Shown: positions 1-13,101 of the stretch, one piece after another | How positions within the stretch are numbered: the first letter of the stretch is position 1 | Layout of the letters: every line of letters starts with the position of its first letter | NCBI RefSeq assembly: GCF_000149955.1 | Contig: NC_030990.1 | Coordinates: 1,656,502 to 1,720,501, forward strand | Length of the DNA stretch: 64,000 bases | Direction: 5' to 3' | Origin: Fusarium oxysporum f. sp. lycopersici 4287 | Lineage: Eukaryota; Ascomycota; Sordariomycetes; Hypocreales; Nectriaceae | Translations under genes and position numbers: made by a program | The notes under the pieces: model-generated | The model's input: only the letters and a program-made list of their open reading frames with translations | Databases searched by the model: none | Told to the model about the DNA's origin: nothing

Positions 1-3000
1 CCCACGTCCCGATAATACTATGGCTGCTTGACGACAGTCCTACACATTCAGCTCTTGAGGCAGACTTTCGGTGCAAGGGTCAGATGCCGGAATATCAAGG
101 GGAATAAAAAAAAATACTAAACCGCTCATTGGGCGGAGAAAGAAATGGCAAGAAACAGTAAAGTAGCTCGGCGAACCGTGAGTCGCCTATGGCTTACACC
201 GGCTGATAATGCTCTCAATTCGGGTGATGAGAGATTAAGTGGGAAGAAGACAGACGGTTGAGCCTAGGACCGGAAGGGACAGATAGTGGAGGAGAGAAGT
301 GGAAGGGGGATAGAAACAGGGGAGAAAGGCGGTGAAAACGGGGAATAGAAACATTGGGCTGCTTTGATCTTCAACCGTAGTGTACGCACTCCCGCTATTG
401 GTGAGGGTACAGATTGGTTAGTAAGGTATGGAGGCGTAGGTATCAACTTGGACCTGTCCCGTCTCTCTGCTGCGTGTGGATGAGTAGGTGTCTTGCTGTC
501 CTTGGCTAGTCAACGAAGGGCCAGGATGATGCTGCTCTGCCTGCAAGACACAACCTTTGAACCACGCGGATGCGCCGGGGCTACTGCATGGAGACCACGA
601 TTAGTCTAGAAGCACGTCGTTAGTCTTGGTGCTCGTGGGAAAGAAACTGTCTAGATGGTGCAAGAACAAGACGGAAGTGAACATCCTTTGAGTTATCCAT
701 CTACCAGCTGATCTATCAACAGAGGTTATAGCTCTGAAGCACTTCATGAAATAACCATACAAGTGTTGTAATGATTGTTGTAAGCTCAAGCCTAAGTTTA
801 AGAATCGATTCTAGAGAATCATATTCACAAGGGATATTTAATTCCCAAGCTTTGTTGAGACGGTTGAGCGAAACCGATAGCTAGCTAATGTGGGTGGCTA
901 GTCGTGGGATGCAGGAAAACTTTAGAGCTTAATCCTAAGTGACATAAATACTTAAACAGGTTAAGATGATTCAAGACTAATTTAGGAGATTCCTCGACTA
1001 TTTATTTTCGCACCTTAAATGAGTGAGGGGTCTCGAGATTTGCACGCCCCGAGGCATGGTTGCAGCACAGACTACGGTACCAGAGCTAGGGCGGCGGCCA
1101 ACCGTCCGTCTGCAGCTAATGCTTACATAGTATGCATTAGGGAGGATTCTAAAGGGCAAGCGAGCCGCTCGACAGCGTCGTCATGCGGTACAGAGTTTAA
1201 GGACCCAAAAGCCCCGAGACGCAGGCCCAAGACGATTTGCCGTAGTTGCTATTTGGGCAGCTGGCTTGTTTAGCAATGGCACCAGGGACAGGGACAAGGT
1301 GTGAGACGTGTCAGATGAGACGGGAGGACACGACAGAATAGGATGCAAGGAAACAGGAGCAAGTAGCGACAAGTCTAATGTGCCCGCGGTCAACACAGCT
1401 TTGAGAGTAGGAGGGCCATTCTAATTGCAGCACCAAACTCACAACAGTCCACACTGGAAGTACCATTGTTGTTGTTGGGCCATGTTTTCGACAAGGAGTG
1501 AGAACTGAGAACAACGATACAGGTGTGAGGAGAACAAGAATAACCAACCTAAAAAGAGTACTATGTATATAAGTCACTGCCTCGATGACGATAACAGACA
1601 TCAGATACAACCGGTCAATATCGGAGGATGCACCATAGATACCAGAAATTGAAGTCAATACGGAGTATGTCGTTGATTGATCAACAAAGCCTATGCAAGG
1701 TGGAGGTACGTACGTACGTGCAGCTGGCATGTTGCTTGTTGGCTCTCATCAAAGTTAAGGGGATGTGATTCAAGGGCTGGGCCATCAAACAGGATACGGC
1801 ATGACAAAAGCGTCAGATCCATCAAACCTCATCGAGGCAAACGAGTGAGTGACTGTGAGTGCTTGCTTTTGCGAATGACGCCGGCCCGCTTTGAGCATGT
1901 CTCAAAACCCCTGCACATTGATGAAAGCCAGAAACCCTCTGCCAGCACTAGACAAGGGGTGAACTGTGGATGTGAGTCTTTTCGCGGTGGAGGGTATATC
2001 CAATCTCATAGGCCCCCACACATGCCCAGTCACAGCCATAATGGGCAATTGAGTGGTGTCGTATTAGTTCTAGGGGGGTGTTGTCCGAATAAGCCCGAGT
2101 GATGCGGACTTGACGGTCAGAGAGGGCTTCACAACTTTCCGTTGGCCTGGCTGAACTCTGCTCTGACCCGCCATGAACATCCCCGATCGGTATGGAGTTC
2201 TCGGACGGAGGAGCGGGCGGCAGCTGGAGACGCCCCCGGCTTCCGGGCTCTATAGTTAGATGCTAGCACTACGCCGCAGGCGTTATAGACAAGCATGTAC
2301 ATGTTTTGGGAGAATGCCAGGCCGTGTTAGGGACTGGAGATCTTTTCGAGTCTCAGGCGAACAGTAATGTTATGTTGGATAATTATTGAATTGCTTTCAT
2401 CTGTGATCGTCAATGAAGTCCAATGAATGGGGCTTTTCGAGAGTGCCTCTTGTCTATTCTCGAGTATCTAAGGGATCATTCTCACAAGCTTCCTGAACAA
2501 AGCGTTGACTCTCGCCTTGCTTAATTGCAGAACTGAGAGGCTGAGAAGCCATGTATTCAAGAGAAAGTGGTGGTACTCTATTGGTGACATGGTTATGTGG
2601 TGATGGTCATGTCGATACATACAGTATTGAAACCGGTCAGGATTGAAGAGACCTGAAGGCTGCCTGATGCTGGTCTCTCTGAGTATCCAATCAAGACGCC
2701 CAAATTGTAGTAGTAAAATACACCGAAACAAGTAACAGGCTTGTTCATGCATTCTCGGTACCATGGCTATCCAAGGTTGCGCCGCCAAGCTACCCACAAG
2801 ATCCAAGACCAGGTCCGGCCAACTCGAGACTGATTGCCGTAACTTACGGCGTACCGTGAGCCATATCCCTTCCGCTCGACGGTCGACCTCCGCAGAGCTC
2901 CACCATATTGACTGTTGTAAGTGACTGGATGGCGGTTGTTGTACGTATATTGCTTCCTCGTCACGGCCTGTGTCAAAGGTCTGAGAGACGCTGAACATTC

Positions 3001-3773
3001 ACTTAGGATCGCATATGGGCTTCACAGCGTTCCAAACAATTCGTTGCTAACGTTATACAGCAACGATACAACGTTGGAGCAACGAGTCATAAAAAGACAA
3101 CCAAGGTAATCAATCACTCTGCCCCCATCTTAGCAAGGACACCTGCATGATCACAAACTCGCATGCATGCCGCCGGGGACTAATGCTGTGTGAGATGGTG
3201 CTCAGTCAAGGCGACCGAGGCGGGCTGTTTATGGCTCTCTCTCAGGCGAATCCTGCTGGCAGCTGACTTACATGGCATGGATGATGGATGGATGGAAAAG
3301 TTGAACCATGGGTGTCGAGAGACCAAGGCGCAGCGGTATGTTGCAGGTTTCTCATTGAATGCAAGGGCTCTTCTTTAATCCTCTTGAGTCAATCAAGCCC
3401 GAGCCCTTCATTGGTTCGACGGACACGAAATTGGACCTTGGAAGCGCAGTATTTACCCCGGCACCAACTGTATGTACGTACAGATGATACCAAAAAGGTC
3501 AGACTTTTGCGCAGGGGCTGGTCGTTTCTAGCCTCAGACTCTCCGTTCTCCATTCACGTTGTTTGTGGTAGACCCATGGCAGCGGTTTTTAAAAGTGGCC
3601 CCAAGGGCATGTTTATAGTCTAGCGCAAGGGCGGCGCATCCCAGTGTAAGGGTCTGATCATAATATTGGAACCATCCTTTAATGACTGTTGACGATGATT
3701 GACGCCAGTTCTGTCCAACATCTTGAGGGAATACTAAAGCATAGAACATTTTGATGGATTGCGTGGCCTTATG

Positions 3774-3810
3774 AGCACATGCTCACATGCTCACATGCTC
3801 TCATGCTGGG
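3774..3810. repeat. Short tandem repeat of the 8-mer GCTCACAT
   Basis: Two perfect copies of GCTCACAT (3781-3796) are flanked by degenerate copies (AGCACAT before, GCTCTCAT and GCTGGG after). The unit contains the palindromic core CACATG/CATGTG-like words. No gene lies nearby. It is most likely a simple microsatellite-type repeat. Confidence 0.6.
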
Positions 3811-4229
3811 TAATCGTTTCCGAAATGTAGGTCTCCAGTCCACGAGGACTGTACTGTAAGCATGCAAACATCCAGTTGAATGTTACATAGCAAGCAGAGA
3901 GCAAGGCCAGACCAAACATGTTGATCTTCGGCAACTGGACCGTGGCTCTGGCGAATTATTCTTTTTCGCTTCCTTGGCGATACCCAGGTGTCATGCTAAG
4001 CAATCCCTGATGAACGGGCTTGAATCCTCCACTTGCACACCCTTGCTTGCCTTTTTCTTTTTTTCGAGCATCCACAATCTGTTTTGAGTTGGCATAGTGT
4101 GGCAGGTGTGGGTTGTCGGCTCTCAATGACAGCACGTCCTGTAAACGAGATCGCGTGGAATCCGAAGCCAACAGGCAACTTTGATCAAAACCGAGAGTTT
4201 CGGGGATGCAAGCCAATCGTTGCTCGTTT

Positions 4230-4407
4230 NNNNNNNNNNNNNNNNNNNNNNNNNNNNNNNNNNNNNNNNNNNNNNNNNNNNNNNNNNNNNNNNNNNNNNN
4301 NNNNNNNNNNNNNNNNNNNNNNNNNNNNNNNNNNNNNNNNNNNNNNNNNNNNNNNNNNNNNNNNNNNNNNNNNNNNNNNNNNNNNNNNNNNNNNNNNNNN
4401 NNNNNNN
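4230..4407. other. Assembly gap (run of N)
   Basis: 178 consecutive N bases. The sequence on both sides is gene-free. The true gap length is unknown, and a repeat may lie within it. Confidence 0.99.
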
Positions 4408-7400
4408 CAGTAGCCCACTCAGCATGAAGAGTTGGGTAACCGAAAGAAAGCTTGCACGTTTCCTACAGCTGTCGAAAGCGCGTACTCTAGTAGACTCAAG
4501 AATTCCTGTGGCAACAAAGATCTTCGGATCGAACGACATCTGACCCGAATACGTATGTTACTGTAAATGCATTGTGTCGAGGGGCTCGCTCTCTTGCAGG
4601 TAGGTAGACCAGTGAGTCCTCTTGTCTGACATCGAATCCATTGCTGATCGCAAGGACAGTTAGCGTTCGGGCTACCGAATTAGCGACTCGGCTATGAAAG
4701 GGGATCCACTGGTACAGATTTGCTGAAAGGGGTGGATTCGGGCATAGGGATGTGTGCCTAGTACGATGGTACCGAGGGAAAGTCAAACAAAGAAAAACCA
4801 AAATTTCAGCCTCTCTCGTAGTACATTATGGGTTAGATGCAGGATCTTTGATTTGAGGCCGAGCAGGGCAGATTGGTTTGGGCCCCATCCATCTGAGAAG
4901 CACATCTGGTGATTGATTGGACGGTCACAAGCAGATCTCTAGGGGGAGTACGGAGTTCGGAGTATGATTCCAGTTACTCTTCACAATGCCTGGACGAATC
5001 CGTGATGAGTGCTTCCCCAGTGCAATGAAGAGATTCTGAACCAGGGATGACATGAAAGCAATCATGACCTAACATTATGTTAAGAATGCTGAATCATTTG
5101 TGTAATGTTGACAAATTGCTTTTGGAACTTACAGTTGCAAAACCCGTTTCCAAGAAACGGTGGCCAATCTTGGGGCTATGGTGTTATGATGGTTAGTTAG
5201 CTGTCGACCGCCATTCGTTTGTTGCGTGGAGGGCATTTGTATGACGCATATGTTGAAATCGTCCTCGTCAGCCGCGATAGCAAATGTGAATCCAGGCGGC
5301 CAGGATACATCCGCCGATGAGGCATGCTGGCATGGTTTTGAGACGGATGGTGTGGTACTTTGCCAGGGGCTAGACCGTCCAAGGCCAGTGATACTGCGCT
5401 GTGCTGGGATGGGATAGTTTATGCAAAAGTATGTACTGTACCGTATTAGAAGACTCTCACATGGTCGTGGCTGCGCTTCCGTGACTCGGGCAACCCACGA
5501 ACCGTAAGGAGAAGCTTGATGAGTAGGTTGATGATCAGCACCAATGTCTTGTGAGACAGCGTTCCGCGCAGAAAGCTAGTGGCTTTCCTGATGTTCCGAG
5601 GGAGATAAAACGCCTGGGCAGGACAATCAATGCGTGATCCAGCCCAAAGAGTGTGATTCGCGAGGACAAGACACGGGCATCCTTCAAATCCTTTCCTCTC
5701 CCTGTACATGTGACCCACAAGAGAACTACATATGTACAACCCAACCCAGCTGCCAGCCAGCTTGAAACCTCCAAGCCTCGATAAGCCCATGAAATCGAAG
5801 AACGGCAATTACCTGAATTCCCTAGCGTATGCCCAGGCTACCAGGCCGCTAGGGCAGTAAAGTCAACGCTTACGCGATGGATAGACCCTCCAATCCCCTA
5901 TTTATCAAGGGCAACTGAAGCAAAAAATGGCCTAGTAGCTTATCCAAAACATTGCAAATCTTCATGTTTTGACAAGCGCTGTCTGAATAAAAATTCCGAA
6001 CTGACATCGAGATTTACTGCAAAGATATTGCAGCAACTGACCAGCAAATACCGGCAAGAGTATCTTTTGGAGGTCACAACCTCCGGATTTGTTGACCATT
6101 TTCGGTATCTTTTGTGTGAAGTATGGATATATCTGACCGCAATTGTTTGCCAAGATGCCGACGCGCTCTCCTGCTATGGAGAACGGTTGTAATTTACACG
6201 CAAGATGGATCGACTCGTACACTACCTAAACAGCGCAATCATAGGCACCGGTGATAGACTCGTTGGGTGTTCTGACCACACACCCGAGTCTCGTACAGTA
6301 GACTCACCGGGACATTAAGCCAGGGTTGCCTGAGGTTAAAAAAAAGATGTTGAAAGATCCATCGAGGCGGCACGCTTTCATCCTGCACCATGGCACTTCG
6401 GGGTGGCGCACAGTTGCAGCCCTTGTTTGGTGACTGATTCAGTGGGCGATCAGGGCAATTCAGAAACAACAAGGCCTAACTCACCAGGCTCACCAAGTGA
6501 TGGACCCAGGTTGCTGATCCCTCTACAATTGGATCTTCCAGAGGGGGCTAGTCAACTTACAGTTGACGCCCAGATCTTTCGAGGGAGAGATGCAAGCTTC
6601 AGAAGGCGAGCAGGCGAGGACTAAAAGAGGAGAGGGGCGTCAGTATGCTGTGCTCCACAGGCACTCAATTTGGTGGTCATGGTCAGCGCAATGGAACTTT
6701 GAGGGTGGGGATAATCTCGTAAACAAAGAATCCCTAGCTACCAGGCCAGTAAAATTCTGGTCGACTGCGGTGTGAGCTTGATGAGCTGTGCATATCCCCC
6801 ATAGAGAGGGGCGATGAGATGAGACAATGGAAGTGACAGAGAAGGAGTAAAAGCCGAGACCGTCAGTGTGTAGCCATTGTTGCATCTTTCATGGGGTTTG
6901 CATATGTGCTAACACATAGATGGTACCTAGGAACAGAATATAATTACCTTTATTATGAACGAGGGGCGTCGGCAGATTTGCTCCAGATTGGATCATTTTA
7001 GAGGCTGCTGTTAACTTTCCTATGTCTGTTTCCAAGCCGTCTGTTTGGCCGACGACCTGAGGGGATGATAAAAACACTTGATTAGATCTAAGGTAAATTT
7101 AGGAAGATATTTGATTGATTGTATTTAGACTCTGTGATCTTGAGTCTTCTTGATCCCTGAGATGGGCACTTGATAGATCAGATCAGACCTCCCTTACCTA
7201 GCACGTATCGACAGGTAAGGTTGCTCGTGTTTCGTGTTTTGAAATGAATCGCTTGTACATGTTGTAGACGACGTGGCAGGCCATGTTGGAGCATACATAA
7301 GATCCACTGATCCAGGAAGAGAAACCAAACCGCTTGCCCAAAAAGCCGCCAGTATTTAAATCATGCTGGTATTGGCATTGGCGCTGGCGTAGCACAGGGA

Positions 7401-10366
7401 GCTATGAAGTGGTACAGAGTACTGCAGGCAGACTGGATTCTGGAGCACGGGCTGGCCTCCCACTGTTTACCAAGGTTGGAAAGTGTCGTTGTTTCCACAG
7501 CCCCTGAGTGGATGAAAGTAATCGAACTTGACTCAGCGCTTGGATGATACTGTCAGGATGGGCGAGTCGCCAACTGACGACCTTTGGGGCTTGCAGATGG
7601 ATAGATGACTGGTTACCGCACTTGCCATTAATAACTTAAAACAGGGAGGGGAGAGTTCAAGCGTCCTCTACCTATTCAGGCGGAGCAGGACAACTTTGCG
7701 CTTTCAGTCTAGCCTAGGGTGAAAGAAAACAAGAGACTGGGTTGGTGGTAGATCAATGGATTTTGGTGTAAGCCAGTCTCGTGTATTTTTACCGCCCAAG
7801 GGACCTCCACATCTGTGACTGGACAATCGACCAGGTAATAAGATGGATGCCAGCGCTCAGGCCGTCGGGCGTTGCTGGAACGTGCCTACCCTAGCTGCCT
7901 TACCTGAGATACCGATCCAAGCAACCAAGGTAATTACCTCAGGTGTTGGGTGGTACATGCCTGAAGAGTCAGGCGGCCTTGCACCGACATTCGTTCGAGC
8001 TTTGAGTCGAAGTCTCCTAGATCTGGCTGTCTGGCGTTCCCTCCTCATCAATACCTCTCTTTGGCGACCTAAATTGATATGTCTGCTAACACCTTAGTCT
8101 TTGTCTGAGGTCTCGCTCCATGTAGCCCAAATCGCATTGCCGTTACCTGTGCCTGGTCTTGCGGAGCAAAATTGCAAGACGGCAACTGCCCACGTCCACT
8201 GAGCTCTCGTCCCTGGTGTGTTGGTATTCTTGCCACCAGGGATTCCCGCCAACGGCAACAGCAGGCACATCGCCCACCATAGGATGTCTAGCTTCCTCAT
8301 CTAGTCTATCACACGCCCAGAAAAGCACTCACAGTGGTGCACAGTAGTGACTTACCTGGCTCTCCTGCACAGTCGGAGTACCATGTGCATAATGCAACGC
8401 CGGGTACCCGCCCACAGGCTTTGCTACCAGGAGAAGCACCATTCCGACTCTTAGGTACTAGAGTGCGAGTGTGGTCCCACATCTCAATATCTGAAATGGT
8501 ACGTTCAAATTTCTCATTAGACGTTGGAGCCATTATACAGCCTAGACAGCGCAACACGAACCGCCTGCGATGGGACTTTGATGGAGTTATGCTGCGCCAT
8601 CAAGCCCCTTGCCAATACATCGTCTTGTTGATTAAACTTTCACGGTGATAGCCATTCAAGGCCTCAGAGCAAGCACTCGGTGCCAGTGCATCAAGCTATC
8701 CACCCATTCATTGAAGCCTTGCACAGAGCGTTTATCACGGTTGCCAGCACATTTTTTCGTCCATCCTCGGGAAATCGCCAATGATACTGTTCCTCACCAG
8801 ACAAGCGTTCAATAGTCCCAAGAATAAACGGATCATGATATGCAAGAGCATGTACAAAGAAGCGGGTACAACAAACCGTTATTACCGGTGTCCTTCCTCG
8901 GCGGTGACGATAGGCGGATCTCAAACCCATTGCAAACATCATCAAGCACCTGTCGATCAGATATGATTGTTTCTCCTAGGAGAACGCCCTTCTCGCATCT
9001 CACCCTCTTTGCGAGTTGCAACAACTCAGCGTGGAGCCGAGAAGTGGGAATTACATGTGCTACAGCAGGGGTGTCTGCAGTACCTGACCGAAGCATGCCA
9101 AACCACGAAAGCAGTGATGCGCATCCCGCTTGGATGAGATTCAAGACCCTTCCGGAGTGGCACTTTCACCAGTAGGGAAATGTCCCATCCTTTGGCCTGG
9201 GCGCGGCGCTTCCTATAGTAGTGGTCCCCCCAGCCCATCTCAGGCCCCAAAAATGCATGCATTGTGGCGCCGGCTAGTGCTGCGCTTGGCGCACCCCTCC
9301 AGCAATCTTCTACCCCCTACTGCTTGGTGAGTCTCAAGCGGATGCTGCGGCCAGACTGGCTGACTACCTTGCTCTTTGTGTTTTATTACGACTCCAGCCC
9401 GTGGGCCAAATTCTTCTCCATCCCTTCTATTCCCCACTACTCCATGTGAGCTGCATCCCTAGCGGCAGGGGTGACTTGCCTAGCTTGCCTTGAGTCCAGA
9501 CGACCCGAGGATGTCCACTTCTTCTAGAGACGCCGCTCTCATGGGTCTTCAACGCAATCATAGCGGCGGGAGGCCCCATCACCATCACTACCTGTTTCCT
9601 CTTTGTTCGCCTTGTCGGTACGACGGTACCACGCCAAACTTAGCGTATGCCTACCAAATCGGCGTGAACCGCACTGATCCTACTCTATACCATTCGACAC
9701 GCCCTCACACAAGAACACCCTTGACTCCATGCCGCAGACGTCGTCTCAATACCCAGAGCAGCAGCCTGATTCTCGCTCCGGCACTACTTCCCGCCCGCCT
9801 TTCTCACTGCTTGCTGGCACCGCCCGTTGACACACCCCCTGCCGGCCCGTATGACGCAGCCCACCACCCCAGCTGCCATGCTAGAAAATTGATAATCCTA
9901 GCACAGGAACGTGAAGTGAGGGTCAAATGTGATGAGGAGCCTAGCCAAGTACCCCATGGGCGAGATTCTGATTTGACGGTTGTTCTAAATTCTACGGTTT
10001 ACAGCCATCATGTCGCTACTAAATCGCCCATGCTTCTTTATTGCTTGGTCCCTCCTGGCCCACACCTAGATCCTTGGAGAGTTGATCTTGTTCAAAGCTG
10101 CTAGACTCGATTTATCTTTCAAGCCATCGATTGCCCCATGTTTCGTTAACCCCCTCGAACCCCTTTGGAGCCGGTACCACCATTTCACGATACATATTCA
10201 AGCTGAGCCCTTCTCAGTTCTCTTGGGATCTACCATCATTACTTACACCTCAATAATTATTTTATATTGAGCACGATAACTACTTTGATATCAGCTGTCG
10301 TTTCGATAACTTGTCTCGATACATCTCAACTTTTCACGTCATATTACTTATTTGATACACTTCAAG

Positions 10367-11407
10367 ATGATGCACCCACTCTTCGGTGTGCAGCCAGCAG
10401 GCTCCTTGCCCATCACATATCCTTACGACCCAATGCTGGACGACCACACACAACAAATGGCATGCTCGCAAGCTTCAAGAAGGTTCTCACGAGGGTCCAG
10501 TGGACAACGATCTGGAGGTGCTATGAGAGTGACCAAGCCTTCAAGCGCCAACAACAGCCCTCGCTCGTCTGGTTTCATGGCTCGCCGCAAGACTCTTATG
10601 AATGACGGCAACTCGCAACGTCGACAACAGCAGATCATGGAACAGCTATCAACGTTTTGTGACGTTGAGTCGCAGCAACCCGCCCCACGATCATCGCGCC
10701 CTGTGAGTTGGCATCCGGGCTCATATGGCCAACAACCTTATGTTCAGGCGCAACAGCCCGCGTATGCCTTGACCACAAGCCACTTGCCTACCGACCACCA
10801 AGACTTGCACGGTAACTATGCTCATTATTCTCCAATGATGGGTTCGACTTCATGCGGTACATCCCCGCTGGCATTCTCCCATCTGCCTCTCCCATATCAA
10901 TCTACCGACAACATGACCTGCAATCCTTACCACGGAACGAACATGTCGCATCACTCACCCGCTGCTTCTATGGTCTTGCCGGGTCGTCAACTGCCCGTCA
11001 TTTCTGCACCCGCCGAGGCAACTGATAGCAATGGATGGGACTGGAATACCTTTATCATGCACGGCATTGGCTCCACAACACCCCCCACCCCTGAGACCCT
11101 CCCACAAACCCAATTGTCTCAACCTGCAGTATCAGAGGATCCTCACTATCAGGCTCTTGAAGATGCCGCGGAAGAAGACGGCGAGATTCTGGTTGGAATG
11201 GGGCTTTACGACACTCCGGAGAAGTACGACGAAGATCCTCAGCTCAACAACTATCGATCTACTGTATCATCTTTACTTGGGTCATCATTCAGGACCCATG
11301 AACCTCAAGGCAAGGGCCTGAAGCTCGAAGAGACATGGGAACCTCCCAAATCTGACGAAGAGGATGAGGATGACGACGAAGACGAGGACGACGACGATGA
11401 GCAGTGA
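10367..11407 (+). CDS. Uncharacterised 346-residue protein with acidic C-terminal tail
   Basis: Single-exon frame from ATGATG at 10367 to TGA at 11405-11407. I do not recognise a catalytic or DNA-binding domain. The N-terminal third is basic and Ser/Arg-rich (SRRFSRGSSGQRSGG), the middle is rich in Gln, Pro, Tyr, His and Ser and looks disordered, and the last ~90 residues are ordered-looking and acidic: a segment with EEDGEILVGMGLYDTPEKY, then SSLLGSSF, then KGLKLEETWEPP, ending in a run of Asp/Glu. The leader upstream (10105-10366) is C/T-rich, as in fungal promoters. The second ATG (10370) could also start translation. The acidic tail and basic N-terminus suggest a nuclear or chromatin-associated protein, but this is inference only. 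Confidence 0.75.
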   Translation: MMHPLFGVQPAGSLPITYPYDPMLDDHTQQMACSQASRRFSRGSSGQRSGGAMRVTKPSSANNSPRSSGFMARRKTLMNDGNSQRRQQQIMEQLSTFCDVESQQPAPRSSRPVSWHPGSYGQQPYVQAQQPAYALTTSHLPTDHQDLHGNYAHYSPMMGSTSCGTSPLAFSHLPLPYQSTDNMTCNPYHGTNMSHHSPAASMVLPGRQLPVISAPAEATDSNGWDWNTFIMHGIGSTTPPTPETLPQTQLSQPAVSEDPHYQALEDAAEEDGEILVGMGLYDTPEKYDEDPQLNNYRSTVSSLLGSSFRTHEPQGKGLKLEETWEPPKSDEEDEDDDEDEDDDDEQ

Positions 11408-13101
11408 ACCCGCTGCATCTCGAAATTTGTAACGGCATACATGAATAATGACATGAATTTTTGTATCACTATGGTGTTCACTGGTAGGCAGGAAAAGCCG
11501 GCTTTTGCTTCTTCGGGACATGGGGAAATATAGGGTGATAAGGTCGGTGCACCTGGATCTCAGGATAAGGAACATGGATGCAAGCGTTTGAATTTACTGC
11601 ACATATAGAGTCTGGCTATGGATACCCCGTGCACAGAGCACAAAACTAGGAGATACAAGTAAGGCTCAGGCAGCCGCCCAATAGTTATCCAACGAAGAAG
11701 TATACAACCAATATGTTGAGAGAGAATAAAGCGACTTAACAATGTGTCATGTATTATGGCCTAACAATAATAACTCCACCATAGCCTATCATGCGACAGC
11801 AAGATCCATCGTTCACCACAGCATCGTTGGAGATAGCTTTGGCAAAAAGAGGCGGTATGAGGTGGACCCAAAAAGAGCCGCGTCTCCTTCCAACGTTGAT
11901 TTAGCTGTGCTAAACCCTGTCCAACATGTGGCATATCAAAGATCCGTGCTTCCGCACTTGACTCAGCATATTCAATTGGTCAAGTTCCAGATTTGACGCC
12001 CCCCTCCCCACTCTGAGCCAGCCCTGCGTGGCATGTGCACGACCCCCTCTTTCCGATTTCTTTTTTTACGGCATTACGTATTTGCTCAGGGACGGTTGTG
12101 GCTGAATAATAAAAAGTGGCTAGCTCCACTGTGTGATTGATCGGGAACCCAATCCAATTCAGCAATGGAAATGTTGACCTTAGTAACTTCTTAGCACTCT
12201 GTGCGGTTCGGAGGCTCCGTAGATAGAGCTGGTAGTCATACGAGCCAAGGTGACAGCGGAGAAAGGAGCAGGATGTATGATTACTCGTGGTTCTGGGGAG
12301 ACATGACTAGCATGTTCCAAACGAGACTTGACCAGGAGCTCTGCTCCACCTCATGACCTGAAAATTGCTCAACCTGCCTAAGACGCAGGGAGGAGGGGAG
12401 GTAGGTCCTTTTCCGAGGTGGGATGGTAGCGATAGCCGCTAGATTTATACCGTGCTGATTGGCAGGGTGCTAAACGCTCTCGCCAAACTTCCATTCTCGA
12501 CCTCTACCATCCGAAAACACAACCGCATCATAAAAGCATCTATAATCTAGTAGGTATACTTTTTAAGACACCATCTATTGAATACCTACTACAAGCAAAG
12601 TTTTTGAGTTCAGGCGCTCTGAGTTTTCTTACTTTACTTAGATACCCTGTACCGTGCCAGCCTCAGGCTTTGAGGATTGTGCTTTGTATGCATTGAAATG
12701 TTTATCTAACACGTTGGCGTTCAAATACGTAGGTGTTGGGAGGGGAAATAAGGAATTGAAAGAAAATCATGATCATAATCCTGAAAACCCCTTGATATAT
12801 CGTAGGTTGTATAATAAACACATAGAGCATTAAAGCGTGATACTGTTGGCAAGAACATTACACCTTGTTCAAGCGATAGATATCCATCATTTGACACTGA
12901 AAAATTGTTATCCAAACAAAATCCTACAATCAGTGCGCGACAGACAACACTAAAAAATAGGAAAGAAAGAAATACACGCACTACTGTTTCCCCTGAACAA
13001 GTGAGTAGATGCTGCTTGCTATCTAATACCTCAGAGAAAATATCTATTTTTCTATTATCTTTATTTAAAAAAAAGAAAAGAAAAAAAAAGAAAGAAAAAA
13101 A
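11408..13101. other. Intergenic spacer and LAS1 promoter
   Basis: No coding region seen between the acidic-tailed protein and LAS1. The last ~37 bases before the LAS1 start are almost pure A with a few G (about 13065-13101) and abut the ATG. Frames across 12721-13338 on the minus strand run through this A-rich leader and the LAS1 coding region in antisense and are not genes. Confidence 0.6.

Larger units (their letters stand above)
1..10366. other. Gene-poor stretch, no supportable gene
   Basis: More than 10 kb without a coding region I can defend. Open frames are present on both strands (the longest about 140-200 codons), but they overlap each other in several frames, many start at non-ATG codons, and none shows a recognisable domain, consistent composition or a splice pattern that extends it. 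The stretch includes an assembly gap and a small tandem repeat (listed separately). It may be the distal regulatory region of a gene to the left, an accessory spacer, or the home of noncoding transcripts. RNA evidence would be needed to see genes here. Confidence 0.6.

Noticed and set aside
2468..2998. 176-codon minus-strand frame, with a second overlapping frame (2767-2976) also open
   Set aside because: Two overlapping frames on the same strand look equally plausible, neither has a recognised motif, and no splice extension was found.
9490..10104. 204-codon plus-strand open frame upstream of the acidic-tailed protein
   Set aside because: Begins at a non-ATG codon, has no domain, and is rich in His/Pro/Arg from a C-rich promoter. 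It looks like leader sequence.
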